From positions 26,719,387-26,783,386 of the forward strand of contig OU612069.1 of assembly GCA_914767715.1 (NCBI GenBank): a stretch of 64,000 nucleotides of DNA, in the 5' to 3' direction. Below are positions 12,165-21,863 of this stretch, piece after piece. Below the pieces are notes generated by a model. That model was given only the letters and a program-made list of their open reading frames with translations. It was not told the origin of the DNA and did no database searches. Numbering within the stretch: position 1 is the stretch's first letter; every line of letters begins with the position of its first letter. A program made the position numbers and the translations under genes. The stretch is from Membranipora membranacea (taxonomy: Eukaryota > Bryozoa > Gymnolaemata > Cheilostomatida > Membraniporidae).

Positions 12165-12361
12165 AACTCAGGATTGGCAAAAATTCCACATTTTCTCTTC
12201 TCAGTTCGACATTTAGGCATACAAATGGTGCCCTCAGAGTTACGGGTTGAGCGTCTGAGTCTGGTTTTATTGAGCGGAAGTCGATTGTGTAGGGGATGGT
12301 TATCGTCAGATAAAATACGATGTACGTATTTGTGGCATATGTCGTTTATATCATATCTCAA
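12165..12361 (-). pseudogene. LINE C-terminal fragment
   Basis: The minus frame reads 'DDNHPLHNRLPLNKTRLRR' and then 'MPKCRTEKRKCGIF'. This matches the C-terminal tail typical of CR1/Rex-type LINE ORF2 ('HPL...l..s.R.R', then a C-R-T-x-R-x-x-S-F box). No RT palm is attached. It is a short truncated copy or the end of one. Confidence 0.55.
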
Positions 12362-12689
12362 ATAGCAATATTATCTTACAACAATGAATAATATAGATTA
12401 ACCTGACAGTTTGAATGCTCAAAAGCAGTGGTATAATTTTGTCTCATTCAAATCATTGAAAATTTGCAATGCAACATTCTTCGGAAATATTGTTTAGTGT
12501 GATCGGATGATAGAATTTTCGGAGAAGTAGTCAAATAACTCAAGGCATGGCTACCTACATATCTTTGGTGGCCAGTGCTCTCAGGGCTCTGCCAAACAAT
12601 TGCCCCTTCTCTCCTGCCCTTCTCACCCAATAATATTAAATAAGAAATTTTAGAAACAGCCATTGCTACTATAATGTCCCTAAACTGAC

Positions 12690-12910
12690 TACATATATGC
12701 CCAATATTGACCCAATATTGACCTTGAACTGAGCAAAAATTGACCTGATATTGATGTCAGATCACCTCCAATTCTCTCTAATAATGACAGTTGGACGTCA
12801 GTTGGACATCAAACTGACGTCAATCATCAACCCCATCTGGACGTTGATTAACGTTTCACCTCAGACCCTAAAATCAACGTCAAACTGACGTCAATTGGAC
12901 GTCCGGGTAC
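12690..12910. repeat. GACGTC-rich degenerate repeat
   Basis: Many imperfect copies of a TTGGACGTCA / TTGACGTCA core in both orientations, preceded by 'caatattgac' doublets. It ends at 'gacgtccgggtacccgctgg'. The palindromic TGACGTCA core also matches a CREB/ATF site, but the repetition suggests a transposon terminus or satellite-like repeat. Confidence 0.55.
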
Positions 12911-13886
12911 CCGCTGGATTGAGGATTCCAAATATGGAATTATTTTTCCAAATTATAAATTACGAGCTGAGATATCTTGTAAAATGTGAAACCCCTTCTC
13001 ATGATGCCAACACACAATTTTCGGAGTTGTCTCCATTTGCCTATAATACAACTTTCTTTACCTCTCAGATTGTCTGAGATAATTTTATCAGCAACAGGAA
13101 ACAACCATTTCTAATGTTTAAAATCAGGACATATGTCTGACATAATGGTCTTTTCTGATTCCTGTGAGCAATATGGCGTACAATAGTTTACACACTCTTT
13201 TAGTTGAGTTCAAAGAATTACATAGCTTGGGAGCATCACCATAATATTGTTTGATAAATCCAGGCTCATACCATTAATGATTTGCCTGTTGTGTATACGA
13301 GGTACAATCAGTTGGCAAGAGCATTTATCAAGACAATCCCTCTGGATTGGTAGTTAATTATTGATCCCTTTGCCTGCGGCGTGAGCGATGGAAGGGAGCA
13401 ACAGGAATGCAGGCAATTGGATCAAACTTGTTCTAGAATAAGCTGAAGTACCGGTATGCATGCGTTATCTTTCAACTTGCTAGTTATAAATCTAAACATA
13501 AAAAAAGGACGAAGTTTCTTATGTAAATCCCATCCTCTACACTCTACACTTTTGATTACATGATTAGATTTTTTAACAGACACTCAATGCAGCATTAGTC
13601 AGAAGATCTCATGTAAAACTCGAAATTGGTGATTATGTCTCTGGGTTCATTGCCCATACCCTAGATATCAGTGCACACTGTTCCTATATTTCAATAATTG
13701 ATAATATGATAGGTCATCGGTTGTTGTTGAGAGAGCCATGAACTTACTTGATCATAAACCCTGCAAAGAAATCCTACTAATGATTTAATCACTCTGGCTT
13801 GAATAATACAAGCCCAACATGTTTCAGTGAGCAGGCTAGATAACTAAAATGTTATATACGTAATGCGGATTTACGTTTTTTCCAGG
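12911..13886. other. Unrecognised stretch before candidate exon
   Basis: No domain-bearing ORF. It contains AT-rich sequence and one T-rich tract directly before the acceptor of the 13887 exon. If the following exon is real, this is probably intron. Confidence 0.4.
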
Positions 13887-14256
13887 TATAGAAATGAGCG
13901 TCACCAACTATGAAGCTCAATTTTGTAAATCTCATATGGATACTGAGTTAATTATGATAATGAATTCAGATACTGTCAATTATGGGAGAATCCTCGGCCC
14001 AGGATCAATGAGTTCAGGATCAGAAAACAGGTCACAAATCTGCAAAGTTAAGATCAGAAGTCAGCAGAAGAGTCTTATTGTGTACCACCAACTAACTTCA
14101 TTAAACGTTCCCTGTATGAAAGATCAAAGACTAGGGCTACGTATGGGAAGCACTGAGGCACCTTGCATCGAACAGAAAGAGCATTCTGATGGATTGATAG
14201 AAGTATCCCTCAACCTTCCACATCTTAATCATACGGATTTCAGCATAAAATTTACA
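13887..14256 (+). CDS. Candidate internal exon, unknown protein
   Basis: An open frame of about 120 codons is bounded by an acceptor 'gttttttccag' and a donor 'ACAG|gtaagaaa'. The translation starts 'EMSVTNYEAQFCKSHMD' and ends 'LPHLNHTDFSIKFT'. It is polar, with alternating hydrophobic residues near the end ('LIEVSLNL'), consistent with beta strands. I do not recognise the family. Open frame plus both splice signals in a window otherwise full of stops argues for a real or recently real exon. A nearby open segment at 15058-15205 could belong to the same gene, but a direct join is out of phase as read. What else: a chance ORF. Confidence 0.4.
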
Positions 14257-14496
14257 GGTAAGAAAAAATCAAGAGGTGACCATAAGATTTGTGTGAAATG
14301 GAGAGTAGGTTATTTTATTTCAGTTAAAGCAACAACACTTGATCATTCTGCTGCTTTTATTTTCTTTAGAATGCTCTTTTAATCTCAATGTAAAGATCAG
14401 AACAATAATTGAACCAGGAAAGAAATTATTGATAGTGGCAAGTTCTCAGTATTTTGTCCTGACCTGACATACCAGAATTTGATCTCACTGGAATGT

Positions 14497-14513
14497 TTGT
14501 TCCCCCCCCCCCC
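14497..14513. repeat. Poly-C tract
   Basis: Run of about 12 C in AT-rich sequence. Similar tracts occur at about 4635, 20510, 21805-21835 and 27300. Confidence 0.8.
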
Positions 14514-14773
14514 TGCCTCTAATCTCACTAATTGAGTGATGGAGATTTGTCATGTTTGGTAAGAGAATGCACAAATGATCGATTAACCATAATCTATTGT
14601 GTGCCATTGCTGAGGCTTTGTTTGTAGCACTGAGATCATACACAACAAAGGGTCATACACATCAATCAACAATCCAACAATCCTTAATTTATCTCTGCCT
14701 TTTATATCAGATTTGAATATAAATAACTTTAGTTTATCCCAAATTTACGATGGGCATAGCAAATGGCAACACA

Positions 14774-15049
14774 TTCACTATGGTTCCATGGATCGATTAT
14801 GTAAGGATTTCGGTAGTAATCGCCCCATGGAAATGGCATTAAAGTCAAATTCCGATTGTGACGAATGACTTTTTGGACGCGAATATCCAATGCCTTCAAA
14901 GGGATTTAATGCGGGAGGCCGGGGTTCAAGTCTCGGCCGCGGCAGATTCTTTTCATTTTTTCCCCATCATAGGAATGGTTAGAATACACTGGATTCTAAC
15001 CATTCGAAATTGGAGTGAACCACAAAATCGACCCATGGAACCATAGTGA
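14774..15049. mobile_element. TIR element with embedded tRNA-like box
   Basis: Nearly perfect terminal inverted repeats of about 27 bp: 'cactatggttccatggatcg' at the left and the complement of 'cgacccatggaaccatagtg' at the right. Inside are a B-box-like 'ggggttcaagtctcgg' (14921-14936) in a tRNA-like 3' half, and a tight hairpin 'ggttagaat...attctaacc' (about 14978-15002). About 275 bp, no ORF of note. It ends just before the acceptor of the next candidate exon. Superfamily not assigned. Confidence 0.75.
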
Positions 15050-15057
15050 TTGGGAAA

Positions 15058-15208
15058 CACCTTTAGCGACGCGCTGGACAGCACGATTGAAATCAAAAGT
15101 GATCACCTGACTATTAATGCTTCCAGACATCCAGAAGGCTTCATTACAGACATGGCTGCATTAGAAAACATTACAAACGGCCAACGGTACCACGTTAAAG
15201 AGATTATG
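15058..15208 (+). CDS. Candidate exon, unknown protein
   Basis: Acceptor 'aacacctttag' is followed by an open frame 'DALDSTIEIKSDHLTINA', then 'EGFITDMAALENITNGQRYH', ending at a stop near 15210. I do not recognise it. As read, its phase does not fit the donor at 14256 directly, so another exon, an indel or a different acceptor would be needed. Confidence 0.3.
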
Positions 15209-16002
15209 TGTTAAAAGTTTTCCGCTGACAATATTTCAATGCACAGAACACTTCGGATATTTTAATGATGTGATATGATGAAGTTTACCAAGAAGCACGG
15301 AAGATCAATGAAACATTGTTGCAAATACTTGAGAATAAGGGGGCTGGAGAATTTAAGGTTTTTTTGCGAGGCAATGTCATTCTTGGCATATTATCTCTGT
15401 ACAATGATGAGCTTTGAAGCAGAGTTTGGTGAAATAATTTGATAAAAATATACGAATGGAACTTGGACAATTATCTAGTAGTTTGCATAAAAGGTTACAA
15501 ATTCCCGCCTCCTCACTCTTTTATCAAAGAATGATTATGATTGCACTTGCACCCAAACAACCATCATTATAAAAATGAATATTTGCGAAATTAAATACTC
15601 ACCGCATTCATTATCAGCAGCAAAAACAGGAAGTTAGGTCAGCTTACAATGACTCCTGTCTCTCTGATTCCACAAGTGTGTCATGCTGACTTGTTACAAG
15701 TGCAATGGAATGTGTGTGAAGGATTAACAAACAGTGTTAATTGTACTTAATTGGACAATTAAAAACTTTGACAGCAAGGATATAAAGGTAATTATATAGT
15801 TATGCCTGTTATTGGCTAACCTCCCTGCTTGTGGCACTCAATCTGACAGATTAAAATTTATTACTTTCACTTAACTACTAGTCTAACATTTTAATACTAT
15901 CTTAACTAGTGGCAACACCTACCAGGGAACTACCATCCAAGAGTGAGAGAGAAAAATGCCAAAATTGCTTCCTGTACACCATATAACTGAGATGACTGAG
16001 AA
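15209..16002. other. Unrecognised stretch
   Basis: No supported coding feature. A 61-codon minus frame at 15285-15470 has no motif. The right edge is the tail of the LINE that follows. Confidence 0.4.
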
Positions 16003-16031
16003 TGATATGAATTGAATTGAATTGAATTTAT
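16003..16031 (-). repeat. LINE 3' microsatellite tail
   Basis: 'gaattgaattgaattgaatt' on the plus strand. In the LINE orientation it is an AATTC repeat immediately after the last ORF, as expected for the 3' terminus of this clade. Confidence 0.8.
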
Positions 16032-18552
16032 TTTTGGTAATTGTGTTAGAAACACATTACAATTTAGGCGTGAGCCATATCCCCTTCAGTGATTTAAAAG
16101 ACAAATACTAAAAGGCACAAAGCTGCACAAAAATCTTGATGTTCTAGTTTTTGGCATGATAAAATATTTACGATTACTTTTATAACAACTGCGTAAAATG
16201 TGTGTATCATCAGCGATAAAATGTTGAGCTAAATCGAAAATACTCATGTCAACAAAACAGGCAGCGTCAAAAATGTAGCTGTTTTTTAAAAACGGACTTA
16301 AAAGCATATTATTTTGTCTTTCCGTAGCACCAGTGTACCAGAGCTCAATATTATAGGTAAAAATGAGTTGGATCAGTGATTGGATAAAATTATGTTGTTG
16401 ATACTGGTTAGGTTTAAAAGGTTTGAATCTAGAAAAAGCGTAAAATCTTTCTATAGGTTACTATAGACATATTCAGTGTTTGAGCAACATTTAATATCAC
16501 AGTCGAAAAATGTACCTAGGTATTTAAAACTTTCTACCTTCTCTATTGGATTACCATATATAAAAATATAGTCGTATAAGGCACGATATTTGCTAAAATT
16601 CACAACCATCTCTTTGGTTTTCGCTGTGTTAAGAATAAGATTCACAGAGGAACATTGCTCAGTGAAGTGTTGTATGGCATCAAAATAGTCTTGGGATATA
16701 GTTGGCTGTCTAAAATTCATGTCCATGTCATCCATGTCATCAGCATATTTAAAAATCTTCACATTATCACAGTTCGATTTTATAAAATCAGTGTATACAG
16801 AAAACAAAATAGGAGATAAAACACAGCCTTGTGGGCAGCCAATATCACAGCTCAGCTTTTTAGATTAGGCATTTCCAACATTTACAAATTGCTGGCGGTC
16901 AACAAGAAAAGCTTTAATAATTGAAAGTAAATAGTGAGGAACATTCATGGCTTTCAGCTTTTCAATTAAAATCTCGGGTACAATAGTGTTAAAAGCGGAT
17001 GTAAAATCAACAAATAAAATTCGAGCAAAACTTGATTGTTGTTCCAGGTGTGACCGTAAAAAATAATCAATACTAATACATGCGTCTATGGTACTTCGGT
17101 TCTTTTTGTACGTAAATTGACAGTCATCTAGGGCTTGAATTTAAAATTTTCTCAAAACACTTCATCATCACAGATGTTAACGCTATTGGTCTGTAATCAT
17201 TATTGCACGATGGATTTGGCTTCTTAGAAAGTGGTTTGATTGCTGATAGTTTTTATAAATTTGGAAGAGTACCAGACTTTAAACATGAATTAAAAATTTC
17301 ACAAAAAAATAGGAGCAAGTTCAAAGTAACAGTCTTTTAATACTGAGGTTGAGATGTTGTCTGGACCAGCTGCTTTGGATGGATTACACTGTCTAAACTG
17401 CTGTCGTACTTCTTCTATGCTGATTTCAGGTGTTAGGTCAGCATCAGGTGGTTCGGGATCAGGTGAGTCAGGAGGCTCAGCGGCCGCTTCAGTTAGATCA
17501 GGATTGTTGAATCTCGTGTAGAATTGATTGAGGTAATCTGCTAATTTGGTCTGCTCAGTTGGTTGCATCAGGTCAAAGTTACTGGTGGTTTTACTGGATA
17601 GGTTTGACATAGATTTTATGCCCTTCCACGTCAGCTTGATATCTGTTGACATTCTATCCAGTGTCTTGCTTTTGTATTTTAGTTTTAACTTTTTCGATCA
17701 GTTTTTTTAATTCAGATTGAAGCTGTTTCATTCTAACTTTATCATTGGTCTTCATGGCGATTTGTTTGGCATCTATCAGCTTTTTAATCTCCTTCGTTAT
17801 CCATGGCTTTTGATTGGTGTTGGTATAAACTGCTTGGTAGTACAGTTTTAGCTTACGACAACATGTAATTGGTGTAATTGGTTGTCGCTTCAACTGTTTG
17901 ATCGATTTGTCCTGGTGTTGTGAACAGTGACCAGTCAGTTGTATCAAACGAGGCTTTGCATTTATCGATCGTTTTATTGTCCATGACCTGCTTGGTGACC
18001 TTCTGTTTCTTTTGTTTACGGTGTTTTGGTACATATATCGGGAACAACTGCACAGCATTATGGTCTGATGAGCCAAGTGGTGGGAGTTTGTAAGACTTAA
18101 ATGCATATTTTAAATTTGAGTAGCACAAATCCAATCGACGATCCTCTCTGGTATTTATTGTGACGTGTTGGAACAGTCGGGACTTAAGTTTTGCCTTGTT
18201 AAAATCGCCAACAATTATTATGGCCGAGTCTGGGTGGTTGATTACACAAGTTTCAACAAAACCATCTATTTTATCAGCGGCAGCTTTCTTCTCAGCATCA
18301 GGTGGGATGTATACTGCAAAGAGGTGGATGACATTTATCTCTCTTAGGAGAAAGTGGGGTTGGCACTTAAGATGTAAGAGTTCTAAATCCTTAGAGAGGA
18401 AGCACCTGTTGACTGATGTATTTATACACCACTCTCTCCTTATTAGCCACATACAACCACCACCCCTGCTTTTATCACAGGCAGCAAAGTCACGGTCTGC
18501 TCAGAATACATCAAACCCGTCAATCGCCACATGGTTATCCTCAATATCTTGA
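16003..18552 (-). mobile_element. Rex1/Babar-like LINE, frameshifted, endonuclease plus RT
   Basis: Minus-strand non-LTR element read from 18552 down to 16003. First an APE-type endonuclease (frame 17853-18452): 'IIIVGDFNKAKL', 'REDRRLDLCYSNLKYA' and 'GSSDHNAVQLFP' give the GDFN and SDH catalytic boxes. Then a linker (17654-18106), the RT fingers 'CNPSKAAGPDNIS' (17299-17652), a 'GCPQGCVLSPILFS' motif B and 'KYADDMDDMDM' motif C near 16720-16750, 'FKYLGTFFDCDI', and the tail 'CYKSNRKYFIMPKTRTSRF...SFVPFSICLLN' (16086-16307). The 3' end is an ATTCAATTC-type microsatellite at 16003-16030, as in Rex1/Babar elements. Frameshifts and an in-frame stop between blocks make it inactive. Confidence 0.85.
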
Positions 18553-18724
18553 TGAAGCCAGGTCTCTGTTATAGCGATTGCACTGACATTCTTATACGCA
18601 TAATGGTAATTATAGGTAATATAGTAACATCAAGAGCTCCGATTTAGACAGGTAATGAGTATATACCAGGCTTACAATAGTTGATTAACATTCAGTAGTC
18701 AGTGGTTCTATTGAAAATATGGCC

Positions 18725-18990
18725 TCATTCACATATCACTTCTCTCCACTTAGCCATGTAGGACAATTGATACAAAGTAATTCCTCGCTCAACTGGTGAG
18801 CGATTTTGTACGTTTTTATTATAGTAGCAAATTTTTCTGATAATTCTGCTAGCATAGTTTAGCTGATGTATTCTATTTATGCAGTTGCTGCCAATGTTAA
18901 CAGATTGCACAAAATATAACATAGGGTATGGCACAACACAGAAGAGTTGAACATAAGTATTTTGTCGGGTCATCATACTCATTACTAAGA
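18725..18990 (-). pseudogene. Second LINE C-terminal fragment
   Basis: The minus frame (ORF 18725-19141) reads 'CINRIHQLNYASRIIRKICY' and 'YQLSYMAKWREVICE', matching the LINE thumb/C-terminal region. It lies 5' of the endonuclease of the Rex1-like copy, so it is a separate truncated insertion. Confidence 0.6.
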
Positions 18991-19079
18991 GTTTTCTATG
19001 CTTACAAAAATTGTGAGCGGACAATTCGAATGGAATGCTTTCGATTTCCATCATGATGAAACGAAAAGAAAAGATTTGC

Positions 19080-19141
19080 CCGGCTGGGATTTGAGCCTGG
19101 GCCTCCGGCGCTATAGACTTTGATACTACCTTGCACAGCAA
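19080..19141 (-). mobile_element. tRNA-like SINE fragment
   Basis: The minus strand carries the B-box-like 'ggctcaaatcccagcc' (19082-19097) after a GC-rich arm. No proper A box or cloverleaf was found. Best read as the 3' half of a tRNA-derived SINE or a decayed tRNA. Confidence 0.45.
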
Positions 19142-19780
19142 TGTCTATTCATTACAGCAGCTCTTGCCTGGTCATCTAAATACAAACTCATTGAATACAA
19201 TGTCAATCCAATTATATAATATCAACTAGAACTGTAAAGGCTTATACTATAACCATACAATAGCAATAATGAATGTAATTTATTTAGCAGGCATGATTAA
19301 TTACACAATAGTAGTTGCCGGTTGGCTAATGATATATGGGTCAGTTTCGAACAATTCTAGAATTGTCCAGAATTGTCCAACAACTCTTGGGTATGAAACG
19401 CAGTGCCAGACTAGTCAACTCAATGCTCCAGGCTACGATTTCTAACGAAAACCTTTAGCCCAGCCCAGCCCGGCCCAGCCCAGCAACCTGAATCAGAAGT
19501 GCTTACTTTATGAATTATATAACTTTTTATTTGGAATCCCTCCTTCAGGATAACATAAGAGCGGAGCTTATATTTGACAAATATCCCTATTTGATTGGGA
19601 GGCTCCCAGTTTTTAGGGTTTTTTTACCATCCCTCCAATTCTCCCTTCCTTCACCCAGAAAATTTTTAGAAACTTCTTTCTGCAAGGGAAACAATATTTT
19701 CTTACATTCACAGTACATACACCTATGTGTTTAAATTACAACTGTTGGTTAAAAATGTTGGTTAAAATCGAAAAGTTTAG

Positions 19781-19935
19781 TCACCTACCACATCGTGGTG
19801 GCGAAATAGTGTGTGCCTTAAGTGCGAGGCTGCAATGTCTGCGCCAATTTGCTCTCAATTTGGTAGACAGGTCAGAGCACATCTTGGGGTCCAACAACTC
19901 CCTCTCCCCACTCCCCACTCCTATTATAATTACTG
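19781..19935. repeat. Diverged copy of the 53.4/54.3-kb repeat block
   Basis: Plus strand 'gccttaagtgcgaggctgca' and 'gtcagagcacatcttggggt' align with 'gccttagtggccaggccgca' and 'gtcggagcacacctgggttc' at about 53340-53420 and 54290-54365. Gaps are small. It shows that the block is a dispersed repeat. Confidence 0.6.
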
Positions 19936-21190
19936 CTTGTATGCAGCTATTCGATATCTTTACCTGGCCTATCATTATTGTTTTGTTTTTTTTCTTCTAT
20001 GCACTATGTCTTATTTGACCGCCCTATTTAACGGGCCCCCTTAAGCTCGGGTGGCTTGTGTGGGGTGGTACCCTATACCCTTGCCCTCCGTTGCCGGCTA
20101 CTCTTTTTTCGAAGAGGCAGAGGGGGATCTTTATACTGCATGCAAGCACCCTCACATAACCCAGTCTCTCTCATCGGGAAAATTACAACCAAACAGGTAA
20201 AATGAGGCAATTCATAATATTATGAGCGCCCAAATTTTAGCCTAGAAATGAAATGACAGAATATGGCAAAATCGCAATTTTTCTGTAATTTCAATGTTTA
20301 ACACACATTCCTATGTGCATATTACCCCACTATGTGGGAAAATATGGACTGCGGCACAAATCATGATTCATGTCATAACTAGAAAGTAAATTATTTGTCA
20401 GAAAATGTCAAGGAATAGATATATCTATGATAAACTGTATGATTGATGTCTGATCTCTAGGTATAATATTTATATAAATTGTCCCCATTGAGAAAAAAAC
20501 ATATCCATATCCCCCCCCCCCCCGCTCTCCCCTACTATGCTCATTAATGACCTGATCTGAAATCTTTTAGACTATTTGTCGATGAGACATTTAGAGATGA
20601 TTGCTAGGTATCAAATCATGTGTTCATTGCTCACTGATACTGTTGCCCATTACAAGCCACGCAAACGGCAACGTCAATCAACTCAGAGAAATATGTCAAG
20701 TATGTGAGCAATGTCCTGCTTAAATTCCACCTTGTCACTGTTCACACTCTCCCAAAAGTGTAATTGTAATTTTCAAAATGATACTGAGTCTTTTAATTGG
20801 ATGTACTGAGCTGTCATAATCATCTACAGACTCGTTTATTGAAAAAGCTCAACTTTATCCACCATAAATAAAATATGTTCTGTTTACTTTAATTAACCAA
20901 AACTGTTATTTCTCTCCATCTAAAACACCAAAAGTAAAAGTAAAAGAATAGAGCACAGTCCGATATCACAACAACTACCTAACCACGGCAATAACATTGA
21001 TATCAAAAACTAAATCAGTTTTATGGAAATGAATGTATGTATGCATTTATGCATTTATGTTCCTCCTAAAAACAGCAGTGTGTGTTGTACTGGAGTGAAT
21101 TCCACTAGTCAAAAGAGTTAGCAATAAAATAAAAAATGATAATAATGGCTACTAAAAATTATGTTAAAAATTTGAGTATTTATAAAAAAA
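19936..21190. other. Unrecognised stretch with poly-C tract
   Basis: No supported gene. A poly-C run of about 13-14 lies near 20511-20524. Short simple repeats ('atgtatgtatgcatttatgcatttatg') occur near 21030-21060. Confidence 0.45.
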
Positions 21191-21640
21191 GGTATTTCTT
21201 AGCTTCTCTGTCATACAGCGGGTGGGTGGCGAGAGACACCAGAGTCTGTCGCCCACCTCTTCCTAATTATAAGCTTGTTGAGTGGATGCCCCTTATCGTT
21301 GAAAATATTGGACATGGTGTTACGTGACAGGTAAGCTATAAAATCTTGGGTATATGGCAGCTGATAATGACATACAGCATCTCTATAGTGCATATCACTG
21401 TTGATGACCTTCATCGCTCGCCTTTCTACCTGTATCATCTTCTCAGTAATAAGTGAAACCCACATTTTTTTTTTCGTGGAGAGGTGCCTTTGATATGCGT
21501 ATTGACTTGATATTCGATTTAAGTCTCTCAAGGATTACTTCTTCTGCCATCTTGGCAATATGATGTAGAAGTGAGATGGGAATGAAATAAAAAAAGAATT
21601 GTTTCAGATTCTTTTGACAAGATGGATTCAATATATGAAT
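21190..21640 (-). pseudogene. LINE fragment with internal deletion
   Basis: The minus strand reads 'FIPISLLHHIAKMAEEVILE' (frame 21443-21631), the RT fingers motif. It passes almost directly into 'IEKMIQVERRAMKVINSD'-type thumb sequence and a 'NDKGHPLNKLIIRKRW' tail (frame 21211-21531). The palm with the catalytic Asp boxes is missing, so about 1 kb is deleted between the two. Confidence 0.65.
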
Positions 21641-21779
21641 TACCTAACCTCCAAATAATATTGACCTTAACTCTCAATTAAGATGGTCTTAATTAGGAAA
21701 AACATAAAAGTTGGTCTTAAACTCCCTACATTTTTTGTGGTTTGAAAATCACAGGACTGGCATGAAGCAGCTAGGGCCC

Positions 21780-21863
21780 TAGCCTGTCTTGACAAGCTTT
21801 GTTCGGTGGGGGGGGGGGAAACCCCCCCCCCCCCCACCGAACAAAGCTTGTCAAGGCAGGCTA
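21780..21863. repeat. Near-perfect 84-bp palindrome with G:C core
   Basis: Left arm 'tagcctgtcttgacaagctt' plus 'tgttcggt' and about 12 G, loop 'aaa', then about 14 C and the complementary right arm. I see one mismatch outside the homopolymer tracts. The only other G/C homopolymer hairpin is at 4606. It could be a fold-back MITE or an inverted duplication. Confidence 0.85.

Noticed and set aside
12690-12910. CREB/ATF enhancer cluster
   Set aside because: The TGACGTCA cores are part of a longer degenerate repeat, so repeat origin is the simpler reading.
18160-18552. 130-codon plus ORF
   Set aside because: Antisense shadow of the LINE endonuclease.
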